Assembly: GCA_020853995.1 (NCBI GenBank)
Contig: JADYXV010000259.1
Span: forward strand, 1-33,188
Origin: Novosphingobium sp.
GTDB lineage: Bacteria > Pseudomonadota > Alphaproteobacteria > Sphingomonadales > Sphingomonadaceae
DNA: 33,188 nt
Reading direction: 5' to 3'
A program made the translations under genes and the position numbers. Position 1 is the stretch's first letter, and the number at the start of each line of letters is the position of its first letter. Below the pieces are notes generated by a model. That model was not told the DNA's origin and did not search any database. It saw only the letters and a list, made by a program, of their open reading frames with translations. Positions 1 through 9,431 of this stretch are shown in pieces.

Positions 1-183
1 CCCGGCCAGATGGTTTCCGGCGCAAAGCAGGTCACCCCCGCGCTGACCATTCTTCGCTTTGATCCCGATACACGGTCGGCCAGCGCGATTCGCGCCGCCG
101 ATCCTGACTGGTCTGCCCGCATGGGCACCGCCAGCTTGCGCGATCCGCTCACGCATCGTGCCATAAAAAGAGGTAAATCCTGA
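1..183 (+). CDS. nadD: Partial CDS, C-terminal end; probable nicotinate-nucleotide adenylyltransferase (NadD)
   Basis: Frame 1 is open from base 1 to TGA at 181-183 (…ALTILRFDPDTRSASAIRAADPDWSARMGTASLRDPLTHRAIKRGKS*). It sits immediately upstream of rsfS, the usual nadD neighbour, and has a NadD-like 'SA.AIR' C-terminal motif. Confidence 0.55.
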   Translation, partial: PGQMVSGAKQVTPALTILRFDPDTRSASAIRAADPDWSARMGTASLRDPLTHRAIKRGKS

Positions 184-292
184 CCGCGCATTGCCCAAAA
201 TCCGCCGCGCCAGCAGGGCGCAGCGCGGAAACTCATGCGCGAATGACTCGTTATTCCTTGACTCTTGAGCCACGGAGGCCATTTCGCGCACC

Positions 293-706
293 ATGACCAG
301 CGTTCAATCTCAATCGGCCAACGCCGACAAAGCCAATAAAGTGTCTGCCAAGGCTGACAATACGCCCCGCACTGCCGCCTCGCTGCACGATCTCGTGCTG
401 GCCTCGCTTGACGATGATCAGGCCATGGAAGTCGTAAGCCTTGCACTCGAAGGCAAAAGCTCGATTGCCGATTACATGGTAATCGCATCGGGCCGTTCAA
501 CGCGGCAAGTCGCTTCGATGGCGCAAAAGCTGTCCGAGCGGATCAAGCACGGCGGCTATGGCCACGTCCGTATCGAAGGCCTGCCCGCTGCCGATTGGGT
601 ACTGGTTGATGCCGGTGACGTGGTGATCCACTTGTTCCGCCCCGAAGTGCGCACGTTCTACAACCTTGAACGCATGTGGAATTTCGGCGACGCAGGCGCA
701 GCCTGA
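293..706 (+). CDS. rsfS: Ribosome silencing factor RsfS/YbeB/Iojap
   Basis: Protein has the Iojap/RsfS core (SIADYMVIASGRSTRQVASMAQKL…GLPAADWVLVDAGDVVIHLFRPEVRTFYNLERMW). Confidence 0.95.
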   Translation: MTSVQSQSANADKANKVSAKADNTPRTAASLHDLVLASLDDDQAMEVVSLALEGKSSIADYMVIASGRSTRQVASMAQKLSERIKHGGYGHVRIEGLPAADWVLVDAGDVVIHLFRPEVRTFYNLERMWNFGDAGAA

Positions 707-751
707 CCTGTACTCCCCTCCCGTTTACGGGAGGAGTTGGGGCCTTCTTTC

Positions 752-890
752 GTTTCACGCAGAGACGCAGGGAAGAAAAGAGAGACGCGGAGATGAAAAG
801 GGGGCCGAATAGCTCCTTTTCCTCTGCGCCCTTGCCGCCCGCGCAACCTCCCCGCGCCTCCCATTTCTTCTCCGCGTCTCTGCGCGAAAC
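752..890. repeat. Dispersed inverted-repeat element, copy 1 (arms GTTTCRCGCAGAGACGC / GCGTCTCTGCGCGAAAC)
   Basis: Left arm gtttcacgcagagacgc (752-768) is near-perfectly complementary to gcgtctctgcgcgaaac (874-890). An internal agagacgcggaga (781-793) repeats the arm in the same orientation. Intergenic between rsfS and rlmH. Confidence 0.75.
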
Positions 891-932
891 CCTCTTCTTC
901 TATTCCCCGACAATCCCCGCTACACCTCGACC

Positions 933-1358
933 ATGCTCCTCCACATCATCGCCCGCGGCAAAATAGGCCGGTCGCCTGAGGCAGAGCTGGTGGACCGTTA
1001 TGCCAAGCGCATTTCGTGGGGCTGGAAAGTCACCGAATTGCCGGACCGTGGCGGCCAGATCCCGGCGCCTTCGCAAACCCCGTTGCGCACCGTGGCGATG
1101 GATGAACGCGGCAAGCAGCTCACCTCCAGCGAATTTGCCGCAATTCTTGGCCGGTGGCGCGATGATGGTGTGCGCGAAACGCGGTTCCTGATCGGCGCGG
1201 CTGATGGCCATGATGATGTGTCACGCCAATCGGCAGACCTGCTGATCGCATTCGGCAAAGCCACGTGGCCGCACATGATGGCCCGCGCGATGCTGGCTGA
1301 GCAGTTGTGGCGGGCCACCAGCATTCTTGCTGGCCATCCCTATCACCGCGAGGGATAA
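933..1358 (+). CDS. rlmH: 23S rRNA (pseudouridine1915-N3)-methyltransferase RlmH
   Basis: RlmH/SPOUT signature: FLIGAADGHDD…FGKATWPHMMARAMLAEQLWRATSILAGHPYHREG. Confidence 0.96.
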   Translation: MLLHIIARGKIGRSPEAELVDRYAKRISWGWKVTELPDRGGQIPAPSQTPLRTVAMDERGKQLTSSEFAAILGRWRDDGVRETRFLIGAADGHDDVSRQSADLLIAFGKATWPHMMARAMLAEQLWRATSILAGHPYHREG

Positions 1359-1366
1359 GCGCTGCC

Positions 1367-2584
1367 ATGACGTCACGCTTTGCCTTTATTCTTGCAGTTT
1401 TGGTGCTGGCCGGTGTCGCGGGCTGGCAAGCCACCGCGCAGCAAAGCAATGTCTATGCCGATAGCGGTGAGGCGGGGGATGCCTTGCGCCGCGCAGGGCA
1501 AGCGCTGGCGCAAACCCGCGCCCGCGCTGAAAAGCTGGAAACGTCAGCCCGCACTGCGACGGCAGAAGCGGACCGTACCGCGCGCGAAGCCGCCGCCGTT
1601 GCCGCGCGCATCCAGCAGTCCGAAGCGGAGATTGAACTGGCCCAGGCCAAAATTGCGCTGATCGATCGCCAGCGTGAGACATTGCGCGGACGGATGGCCG
1701 AACGGCAGGAGCCGGTTGTGCGGCTGACCGCTGCCTTGCAAATGATGGCGCGCCGTCCGCTCGCGTTCAGCCTCGTCCGCGCCGAATCCTTGCGGGATAC
1801 GGTCTATCTGCGCGCGGTGATGGAAACCATGTTGCCCGAAGTGCAGCGTCGTACTGCCGGTTTGCGCGCCGAAATCCAGCGTGGCCGCAAGTTGCAAGAG
1901 GACGCCCGTCTTGCCACGGTTGAGCGGCAGACCAGTGAAAAGGCATTGAAAGACCGGCAGGCTGAACTTGCCGCACTGGAAAGCCGTCAGCGCCTTGCCT
2001 CGCGCGCGGCACAGGGCGTTGCCAGCCGCGAGGCTGATCGCGCGATGGCTTTGGCCGAACAGACGCGCGACTTGTCCGCCTTGATGGGCCAACTTGAAAC
2101 GGATGGCACAATCCGCGCGCGCCTCGCCGCACTGCCGGGGCCGATCCTGCCGCCAAGCCGCCCCGGCGAAGTGCTGCTGGTCGTCGATTCGCCCGCTACC
2201 GCCGCATCGGCAACACCTTCAGGCCTTGCCTGGATAGTCCCCGTCTCGGGCCGACTCGTCTCGGGCTTTGGTGAGCGTGCCGATGTTGGTTTGACGACCG
2301 GCATCACGCTGGTGGCCAGCAGCGGCGCGCAAGTCGTGTCCCCCGCCGATGGCCGGGTGGCCTTTGCCGGGGCCTATCGTGGTTATGGCCGGATCGTGAT
2401 TGTTGAACATCCCGGCGGCTGGACCACGCTGGTCACCAACCTTGGCCGAATCGGGGCTGCGGTGGGCGAACAGGTGGTGCAGGGCTCGCCGCTCGGCAAT
2501 GCCGGGCCGGGGCGTCCGGTGCTGACGGTCGAACTGCGGCGCGATGGCACCCCGGTCAACCCGCTGGAACTGGTGCGCGGATAA
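1367..2584 (+). CDS. Murein hydrolase activator EnvC-like, coiled coil plus M23 peptidase domain
   Basis: Signal peptide, long coiled coil, and C-terminal LytM/M23-like domain (VSGFGERADVGLTTGITLVASSGAQVVSPADGRVAFAGAYRGYGRIVIVEHPGGWTTLVTNLG). ATG at 1367 preferred over the ORF-track start at 1307, which overlaps rlmH. Confidence 0.9.
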   Translation: MTSRFAFILAVLVLAGVAGWQATAQQSNVYADSGEAGDALRRAGQALAQTRARAEKLETSARTATAEADRTAREAAAVAARIQQSEAEIELAQAKIALIDRQRETLRGRMAERQEPVVRLTAALQMMARRPLAFSLVRAESLRDTVYLRAVMETMLPEVQRRTAGLRAEIQRGRKLQEDARLATVERQTSEKALKDRQAELAALESRQRLASRAAQGVASREADRAMALAEQTRDLSALMGQLETDGTIRARLAALPGPILPPSRPGEVLLVVDSPATAASATPSGLAWIVPVSGRLVSGFGERADVGLTTGITLVASSGAQVVSPADGRVAFAGAYRGYGRIVIVEHPGGWTTLVTNLGRIGAAVGEQVVQGSPLGNAGPGRPVLTVELRRDGTPVNPLELVRG

Positions 2585-2647
2585 TCCTCGTCGCCTGCCC
2601 CAAAACCTCATCTGGCGTTAATTCACCGGCGGTTATACAACTGTCAT

Positions 2648-4024
2648 ATGCATGCACCTTCGCGAAAGGCCCCAAGGGCAATGACGTTCGCTCCTCTTTT
2701 CCGCGCAACCGCGCTTGTCACTGCCGTTGCGCTGATCCCGGTGGCCACCGCCGGCCTTGCTGCGGTTGACGCGCGCTCCGGTCCCGAGTTTGGCAAGCTT
2801 GTCGCTGTTTATGAGCGTGTGAAGGCCAATTATGTTGAGCCGGTTGATGATGACAAACTGCTCAAGGGCGCAATCTCGGGCATGCTCGCCACGCTTGATC
2901 CGCACAGCTCCTATCTTGATGCGCGCGATTTTGAAAATCTGCGCACCCAGACCGAAGGTTCGTACGGCGGCCTTGGCTTGTCGGTCACCCTCGATGATGG
3001 CGCGGTCAAGGTCATCGCGCCAACCAAGGGCAGCCCGGCGGATCTGGGTGGCATCAAGGCAGGCGATTTCATCACGCACCTTGACGGCAAGCTGATTTAC
3101 GGTGGCTCACTGGATGAAGCGGTTGACCAGATGCGCGGCGTTCCGGGCACGCAAATCCGCCTCAGCGTGTTCCGTCCCGGCCGGGACGAACCGTTTGACG
3201 TCACCATCACGCGCAAGATCATTGAACTCAAACCCGTAGAATGGGAGCTTCAGGGCAATATCGGGGTGATCTCGGTTTCCAGCTTCAGCGCTGATGTAGG
3301 CGCATCGGTGCAAAAGGCATGGAATGACATCAAGGCCAGGACTGGCGGCAAAGTGACCGGACTCGTGCTTGATTTGCGCAGCAATCCTGGCGGCTTGCTC
3401 GATGAAGCCGTGGCCTTGTCCGACTTGTTTCTGGACAAGGGCACCATCGTTTCGCAGCGTGGCCGCTATGCCCGCGATAACGAGGTTTACCCTGCCGAAA
3501 TGATGACCAAGGGCGACATTGCCAAGGGTGTGCCGATGATCGTGCTGATCGATGAAGGTTCGGCCTCGGCGTCGGAAATCGTCGCAGGCGCATTGCAAGA
3601 CCAGCACCGCGCCGTGGTGATGGGCCAGCGCAGCTTTGGCAAGGGCAGCGTGCAGACGCTGATCCCGCTGTCGCGCGAAACCGCGATCAAGCTGACGACC
3701 GCGCGCTATTATACGCCATCGGGCAAATCGGTGCAGGAAGGCGGAATTGATCCCGATATCGCCGTGCCGCAGATTTCCGATCCCGATCTGCGCAAACGCG
3801 CAATGCGGTCTTATCGTGAAAGCGATCTGCGCGGCCACTTGATCAACGAAATCAAGCTGGACGACAAAGACCTTGAAAAGGACAAGATTGACGATCCGCG
3901 CTTCAAGATGACGCCGGAAGAGCTGAAGGCCAAGAACATCAAGGACTTCCAGCTTTATTACGCGGTGCAAACGCTGGGTCGCACTGCCCCGCGCAGCGCG
4001 CTTGCGGCCAAGTTGAAGCGGTAG
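2648..4024 (+). CDS. ctpA: S41 family carboxyl-terminal processing peptidase
   Basis: PDZ domain plus S41 catalytic region (IVLIDEGSASASEIVAGALQDQHRAVVMGQRSFGKGSVQTLIPL). Start may be ATG 2648 or 2681. Confidence 0.95.
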   Translation: MHAPSRKAPRAMTFAPLFRATALVTAVALIPVATAGLAAVDARSGPEFGKLVAVYERVKANYVEPVDDDKLLKGAISGMLATLDPHSSYLDARDFENLRTQTEGSYGGLGLSVTLDDGAVKVIAPTKGSPADLGGIKAGDFITHLDGKLIYGGSLDEAVDQMRGVPGTQIRLSVFRPGRDEPFDVTITRKIIELKPVEWELQGNIGVISVSSFSADVGASVQKAWNDIKARTGGKVTGLVLDLRSNPGGLLDEAVALSDLFLDKGTIVSQRGRYARDNEVYPAEMMTKGDIAKGVPMIVLIDEGSASASEIVAGALQDQHRAVVMGQRSFGKGSVQTLIPLSRETAIKLTTARYYTPSGKSVQEGGIDPDIAVPQISDPDLRKRAMRSYRESDLRGHLINEIKLDDKDLEKDKIDDPRFKMTPEELKAKNIKDFQLYYAVQTLGRTAPRSALAAKLKR

Positions 4025-4039
4025 CAGGGCGAAACTTTC

Positions 4040-4522
4040 GTGACACCGGTCCAGTCCAGAAACGCCGCCTATGCGCTTGCGCTGATCGTGCCTGCCGCGC
4101 TGATGGGCGGCGCGCTTATCTCGCAATATGGCTTCGGCTTGTACCCTTGTGAAATGTGCTGGTGGCAACGCTATCCGCACATTGCCGCAATTGTGCTGGC
4201 ACTTCTGGCCCTGACAATTCGCGGAAAAGGTGCGGGCGATCTGGCAGTGATCCTTGCGGCCATCTGCATTGGTGCATCGGGCCTGATCGGCGGGTTTCAT
4301 GCAGGCGTCGAATACGGCTGGTGGGAAGGCGTGACCTCGTGCGCCACGGTTGCCAGTGGCGGTGATCCGCTTGATGCGATCATGAACGCTCCGGTCATCC
4401 GCTGCGATGTCGCACCTTGGTCCCTCTTGGGCATCAGTCTGGCCGGGTTTAACTTCCTGCTATCAATGGGTGGTGCCGTGCTGGTATTCGCATTGCTCGG
4501 CAAAGGCCGAAAGGGAGCCTGA
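4040..4522 (+). CDS. dsbB: Disulfide bond formation protein B family
   Basis: CEMCWWQRYPH motif with DsbB-like transmembrane pattern; GTG start. Confidence 0.9.
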   Translation: MTPVQSRNAAYALALIVPAALMGGALISQYGFGLYPCEMCWWQRYPHIAAIVLALLALTIRGKGAGDLAVILAAICIGASGLIGGFHAGVEYGWWEGVTSCATVASGGDPLDAIMNAPVIRCDVAPWSLLGISLAGFNFLLSMGGAVLVFALLGKGRKGA

Positions 4523-4524
4523 TC

Positions 4525-5034
4525 GTGGTCAAGAACGCTTCAATGCTGCGGGTCAATCAGGCCGGAGAATTCGGTGCGACATGCATTTACGCAGGCCAGC
4601 TTGCCGTGATGGGCAACCGCGCGCCGCACTCGGCTGAAATCGCCGCGATGGCCGAACAGGAAGCGGTACACCGCGAAAAGTTTGACGCGCTGATCGCCAA
4701 ACGCGGCGTCCGCCCCACTTTGCTGCAACCGGTGTGGTCTGCTGCTGGTTTTGCACTGGGTGCCGCGACGGCCTTGCTTGGCCCGGAAGCTGCGATGGCC
4801 TGCACCGCCGCGATCGAGACCGAGATCGACAAGCACTATACCGAACAGCTTGAAGAACTTGGCGATGAAGACCCCGAACTTTCTGCCATGATTCGCGAAT
4901 TTCGCGATGACGAACGTGAGCACCGCGACGCTGCCTTTGCTGCTGGCGCGGAAAAAGCGCCCGCCTATCCGGTGCTGTTCCAGGCGATCCGCTTGGGCTG
5001 CCGCGTGGCGATTGCGGCCAGCAAGCGGATTTGA
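4525..5034 (+). CDS. coq7: Demethoxyubiquinone hydroxylase (COQ7 family)
   Basis: COQ7 N-terminus MLRVNQAGEFGATCIYAGQLAVM and di-iron motifs (EQEAVHREKF, DDEREHRDAA). Confidence 0.93.
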   Translation: MVKNASMLRVNQAGEFGATCIYAGQLAVMGNRAPHSAEIAAMAEQEAVHREKFDALIAKRGVRPTLLQPVWSAAGFALGAATALLGPEAAMACTAAIETEIDKHYTEQLEELGDEDPELSAMIREFRDDEREHRDAAFAAGAEKAPAYPVLFQAIRLGCRVAIAASKRI

Positions 5035-5111
5035 TTCCCGACAACGACGCGGCTTCATCTACCATTCACAGCGGGGCGGCCCTATATCAGGGATAAGCTT
5101 ACCGGAGACCG

Positions 5112-5672
5112 ATGATGAAGCGCCTGATTCCTGCCGCCCTGCTTGCCGTCAGCGCGTTTGCTGTCCCGGCCCACGCGCAGGACCCCGCGCTGACCGATCC
5201 TGCCGGAGAGCGCGTGAACCAGATCATCGTTTATGGGGATGATCCGTGCCCCGCATCGGCAGATGGCACGATCACAGTTTGCGCGCGCAAGGAAGAGGAA
5301 GAGCGTTTCCGCATTCCCAAGGCCCTTCGCGACAACCCCAATGCGATTGCCAACCAATCGTGGAGCCAGCGCGTGCGGGCTTATGAGACGGTTGGCGCAT
5401 TCGGCACCAATTCGTGCTCGGCAGTTGGCGCTGGCGGTGCAACCGGTTGCGTCGCCAAACTGATCGACCGCGCCTATGCCGAAAAGAAGACCTCTTCGGA
5501 CGTGCAATTTGGCAAGCTGATCGAAGACGAACGCGCCAAGCGCCTGCAGACTTTGGATGCAGACGCGGCAGCGGAACAGGCGCGCGTCGAACAGATCGAA
5601 AAAGAATACGAAGCCCGCCTCAAGCGCGAACGCGATGGCGTTGAAGCGCCAACGGCGCCAGCACAACCCTGA
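5112..5672 (+). CDS. Secreted/periplasmic hypothetical protein with TVCARKEEEERFRIPKALR motif
   Basis: Complete ORF with signal peptide MKRLIPAALLAVSAFAVPAHA; Arg/Glu-rich C-terminus. No enzyme motif recognised. Confidence 0.75.
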   Translation: MMKRLIPAALLAVSAFAVPAHAQDPALTDPAGERVNQIIVYGDDPCPASADGTITVCARKEEEERFRIPKALRDNPNAIANQSWSQRVRAYETVGAFGTNSCSAVGAGGATGCVAKLIDRAYAEKKTSSDVQFGKLIEDERAKRLQTLDADAAAEQARVEQIEKEYEARLKRERDGVEAPTAPAQP

Positions 5673-5690
5673 TCGCGTAGCGCTATAAAA

Positions 5691-5786
5691 GGTTTCGCGC
5701 AGAGGCGCAAAGGAGGCGAAGAGCGCAGAGAAGTTGCGCACTTCCTCTTCGCGGCCTCTGCTTACTCTGCGGCTCTGCGCGAAACA
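5691..5786. repeat. Dispersed inverted-repeat element, copy 2 (arms GTTTCGCGCAGAGGCGC / GCGGCTCTGCGCGAAAC)
   Basis: Left arm ggtttcgcgcagaggcgc (5691-5708) pairs with ctgcggctctgcgcgaaac (5767-5785); arms match copy 1. Located between convergent genes. Confidence 0.75.
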
Positions 5787-5819
5787 CCTTCGCTTCGCGA
5801 ATTCAGGACTAAGCTTGCC

Positions 5820-6623
5820 TCAGCTCAGCGCGATATCCGGCGCGTCTTCCTGCTTCATCCCGATGGTGTGATAGCCTGCATCCACATGATGCGTTTCGCC
5901 CGTCACGCCCGATGCCAGGTCTGACAGCAGATACAGCCCTGCGCCGCCGACATCATCGATGGTCACGTTCCGGCGCAGCGGGCTGTTCAATTCGTTCCAC
6001 TTCAGGATGTAGCGGAAATCGCCGATGCCGCTGGCGGCGAGTGTCTTGATCGGGCCTGCCGAAATGGCATTCACGCGGATGCCCATCGGGCCGCAATCGT
6101 TGGCAAGATATTTGACGCTGGCTTCCAGAGCGGCCTTGGCCACGCCCATCACGTTGTAATGCGGCACAACCTTTTCCGCGCCGTAATAGGTCAGCGTGAC
6201 GATCGATCCGCCGTTCGGCATCATTTCGGCCGCACGCTTGGTCACGGCCACCAGACTGTAGGCCGAAATGTTCATCGTCATCAAAAAGTTGTCGAGCGTG
6301 GTGTCGTAAAACTTGCCGCGCAACTGCGTCTTGTCGGAATAGCCGATGGCGTGAACGATGAAGTCGATCGTCGGCCAGCGCGCTTTCAGTGTTTCGAATG
6401 TCGTGTCGAGTGCGTCCATGTCGGACACGTCGCATTCGATCAGGAAATCGCTGCCAAGACTCTCGGCCAGCGGGCGCACGCGCTTGGCCAGCGCCTCACC
6501 CTGATAGGAGAACGCCAGTTCCGCGCCCTGTTCGCTCAACTTCTGGGCAATGCCCCATGCGAGCGATTTGTCGTTGGCAAGGCCCATGATCAGGCCCCGC
6601 TTTCCCTGCATCAGTCCTGTCAT
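5820..6623 (-). CDS. fabI: Enoyl-[acyl-carrier-protein] reductase (NADH) FabI
   Basis: [29 protein letters not shown]…, typical FabI SDR with …GPIKTLAASGIGDFRYILKWNELNSPLRRNVTIDDVG. Confidence 0.96.
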   Translation of the reverse strand: MTGLMQGKRGLIMGLANDKSLAWGIAQKLSEQGAELAFSYQGEALAKRVRPLAESLGSDFLIECDVSDMDALDTTFETLKARWPTIDFIVHAIGYSDKTQLRGKFYDTTLDNFLMTMNISAYSLVAVTKRAAEMMPNGGSIVTLTYYGAEKVVPHYNVMGVAKAALEASVKYLANDCGPMGIRVNAISAGPIKTLAASGIGDFRYILKWNELNSPLRRNVTIDDVGGAGLYLLSDLASGVTGETHHVDAGYHTIGMKQEDAPDIALS

Positions 6624-7663
6624 GCGCTTTCAGTCTCGCTTCTCGTCGTCTTTGCAACCGCGCGTTCGCGGTCATCGGCTTGTCCCAACATGTCACGCTC
6701 CTCCGGTGTTTCGGCCAGCGCGGCGTTGAGTTCGGCCCCAACCACCATCCCTAAGCCCACCAGATAGAAAAAGAAAAGAGCGATCATCATTCCGGCAAGG
6801 CTGCCATAGGTCAAATCGTAGGAAAAAAAGGTCCGCAAAACTGTGGGTAGCGCGGTTGTTACCCCGATCCACCAAAGGGTTACGAACAGCGCGCCCGGCC
6901 ATTTGGGATAATTGCGCCCCCGATATGCACCCGGGGTTAACGAGATGAACAAAAGCCACAATGCGCCATAAAGGATGAACGCAGGCGCAATCCGGCTTAA
7001 CGATAACATGTCGACCAGTTCGTAGAATTGCGGCAAGAAAGCTTCGATTACTTCTTGCGCCGTGCCGATAATCACCTGCGCAATGATCGAAAGCAGGATC
7101 AGCACGACTGACGCCAGAGTGATTCCGGTTGATGCCAGCCGATACCGCCAGAAAGCGTGCTCCCACTTGGTGCCATAAGCGCGGCGCAAAATGTCGCGCA
7201 TTGTTTCGATCAGGCTGCCAACCGTCCACAGCCCGAAGAACCCGCCGATCCACAGCAGCCAGCCACTGCGGGCCTCGATCACGCTACGCGCCACAGGCTC
7301 GATGACATCAGCCACAACCGGGGGTAATGTGATCAGCACGGTATTGATCGCCGCTGACCGCTGGCTGGGCTCGCCAATGGCTGAAAATATGGCGGCGGCG
7401 GTGATGAAAAACGGGAACAGTGCGATGATCATCATATAGGCAAGGTTGCCTGCATGGATCGAACCGTCATTCCACGCGCCAACGACAATGCGTTTGGCTA
7501 TGCTCCAGGCACGGCTGCCCGGACCCAACTTTTCCCGCGCTTCGGCCATTCCCGCGCGCCAACGTAAAGCTTCGCGTCGCCGTGCCTCGGGCGATAAGTC
7601 GGGCACGGCAATAAGCGGATGCGCGCCCGGTGGCAGATCGTCGGGCGCAGCCTCAGCCACCAA
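6620..7663 (-). CDS. YihY/virulence factor BrkB family membrane protein
   Basis: Six-TM YihY/BrkB pattern ([27 protein letters not shown]…[33 protein letters not shown]). Overlaps fabI by 4 bp. Confidence 0.92.
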   Translation of the reverse strand: MVAEAAPDDLPPGAHPLIAVPDLSPEARRREALRWRAGMAEAREKLGPGSRAWSIAKRIVVGAWNDGSIHAGNLAYMMIIALFPFFITAAAIFSAIGEPSQRSAAINTVLITLPPVVADVIEPVARSVIEARSGWLLWIGGFFGLWTVGSLIETMRDILRRAYGTKWEHAFWRYRLASTGITLASVVLILLSIIAQVIIGTAQEVIEAFLPQFYELVDMLSLSRIAPAFILYGALWLLFISLTPGAYRGRNYPKWPGALFVTLWWIGVTTALPTVLRTFFSYDLTYGSLAGMMIALFFFYLVGLGMVVGAELNAALAETPEERDMLGQADDRERAVAKTTRSETESA

Positions 7664-8600
7664 ATTTGCTTCGAATGTCTCTCATGTCTTGCCAACCATC
7701 GAGACGCGCTTTCAGGTCCGGATCATCTGCGGGAATGTCTATTTGCAGCGTTACCAACTGGTCGCCGCGTGTGGCATCCTTGCGTGAAAAGCCCCGGCCT
7801 TTCAGCCGCAACGTGCGTCCGCTGGAAGTTCCGGGCGCCACGGTGAGCATAACCGGGCCATCCACGGTGGGCACTTTCACTTTTGCACCGAGCACGGCTT
7901 CAGTCAGGCTGATCGGCAGATCAAGCCGGATATTATCGCCATCCCGTTCATAAAAAGGATGCGCGCCGATCTCGATGGTGACGATGGCATCACCATTGCC
8001 GCCGGGGCCGGGCTCACCCTTGCCGCCCAGCCGCATCTGCTGGCCGTGTTCCAGACCTGCAGGAAGCTTGAGGTCTATGGTCTTGCCGTCAGACAAGGTG
8101 ATGCGCTGGTTGGCGCGGGTTGCGGCATCCACAAATGGCACAAGCAGCTTGTAATTGACGTTCGCCCCCTTTGGTGGCGGCCCGCGTCTTGCGCCGCTTC
8201 CCATTCCACCACCCATTCCGGCACCGCCCATGCCGCCACGGCCGCCGAACAGGCCTTCGAAAATGTCACCAAGGTCCATGCCTTCAGGCGCGGAGCCGAA
8301 TCCGCCCTGATGGCCGCGCGGATTGCCGCCGCCAAAGCCGCCTCCGCCACCAAAGCCACCGCCGAACCCGCCAGCTGGGTTGCCATCGACGTCAATCTCG
8401 CCACGATCAAACTTGGCGCGCTTGTCGCGATCGGACAGCAAGTCATAGGCGCGGGTCACTTCGGAAAAGCGCTCGGTCGCCTTGGGATTGTCTTTGTTGG
8501 TGTCGGGGTGCAATTCCTTGGCAAGCTTGCGATAGGCAGACTTGATGTCCTTCTCGCTCGCGCTGCGGGGAACGCCCAGAATTGAATAAGGATCAGCCAT
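7653..8600 (-). CDS. DnaJ C-terminal domain protein, CbpA-like (no zinc finger)
   Basis: J-domain with HPD ([29 protein letters not shown]), Gly-rich linker, DnaJ C-terminal domain; no CXXCXGXG repeats. Confidence 0.93.
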   Translation of the reverse strand: MADPYSILGVPRSASEKDIKSAYRKLAKELHPDTNKDNPKATERFSEVTRAYDLLSDRDKRAKFDRGEIDVDGNPAGGFGGGFGGGGGFGGGNPRGHQGGFGSAPEGMDLGDIFEGLFGGRGGMGGAGMGGGMGSGARRGPPPKGANVNYKLLVPFVDAATRANQRITLSDGKTIDLKLPAGLEHGQQMRLGGKGEPGPGGNGDAIVTIEIGAHPFYERDGDNIRLDLPISLTEAVLGAKVKVPTVDGPVMLTVAPGTSSGRTLRLKGRGFSRKDATRGDQLVTLQIDIPADDPDLKARLDGWQDMRDIRSKFGG

Positions 8601-8809
8601 GCGCCCTAGCTAGGATCAAGCGCGCCTGCCCGCAAGGTTGCCTTTCCACCTTGCTGTCACAAGAGTAGGCTTTTGGCGATGCAATTGATCCTGATCATGG
8701 TCATGCTGCCTGCAAACGCCGATAAGGCTGGGCGTCATGCTTCATCGGGAAGCTCTGTGATTGTCCCTCTGGTCACTGTAAACTGTGAAAACCTTGTCAG
8801 GAAACTCTC

Positions 8810-9421
8810 GTGAATTCTGAACAGACGTCCGATGCCATCCCGCACGCCGATCCCCACGCGATCTTCGAATCATGGTTTGCGCAGGCGGGAGTAAGCGAAC
8901 CGAACGATCCAAACGCGATGGCACTGGCCACTGCCACGGCCGATGGCTTGCCTTCGGTCCGCATGGTCCTGCTTAAAGGTCACAGCCCTGACGGCTTTGT
9001 GTTCTATACCAACTTCCACAGCCGCAAGGGTGGAGAGCTGGCGGTCAACCCCCATGTTGCGCTGTTGTTCCACTGGAAATCGCTGCGCCGCCAGATCCGC
9101 ATCGAAGGCCCGATTGCCGAAGTCAGCCTCGAAGAAGCCGACGCCTATTTCGCCAGCCGCCATCCCGAATCACGCTTGGGATCTGCCGCGTCGGATCAAT
9201 CGCGGCCCTTGCCCGACCGCCAGACCTATCTTGATCGCGTAGAGGCTTTGCGCACACAATATCCCGATGGCAACATTGCGCGTCCGGCGCATTGGTCCGG
9301 CTATCGCGTAATGCCCACGGCAATCGAATTCTGGCAGGACCGCGATTATCGCCTGCACGAACGTCGCCGTTTTGTTGCCGATGGTGCAGGCGGCTGGACC
9401 AGCACCCTGCTTTACCCCTAA
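8810..9421 (+). CDS. pdxH: Pyridoxamine 5'-phosphate oxidase
   Basis: PNPOx signature (ADGLPSVRMVLLKGHSPDGFVFYTNFHSRKGGEL…, C-terminal WSGYRVMPTAIEFWQDRDYRLHERRRF). GTG start. Confidence 0.96.
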   Translation: MNSEQTSDAIPHADPHAIFESWFAQAGVSEPNDPNAMALATATADGLPSVRMVLLKGHSPDGFVFYTNFHSRKGGELAVNPHVALLFHWKSLRRQIRIEGPIAEVSLEEADAYFASRHPESRLGSAASDQSRPLPDRQTYLDRVEALRTQYPDGNIARPAHWSGYRVMPTAIEFWQDRDYRLHERRRFVADGAGGWTSTLLYP

Positions 9422-9431
9422 GGCCCTGCGC

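Noticed and set aside
676-966. 96-aa plus-strand ORF over the rsfS-rlmH spacer
   Set aside because: Arg/Pro/Ser-rich translation of the inverted-repeat element; overlaps both neighbouring genes.
3107-4300. 397-aa minus-strand ORF antisense to ctpA
   Set aside because: Shadow ORF of a conserved peptidase gene; His/Arg-rich, no domain signature.
8280-8400. GC-rich imperfect tandem repeats in the DnaJ-like gene
   Set aside because: Explained by the normal Gly-rich (GGFGGG) linker of J-domain proteins.
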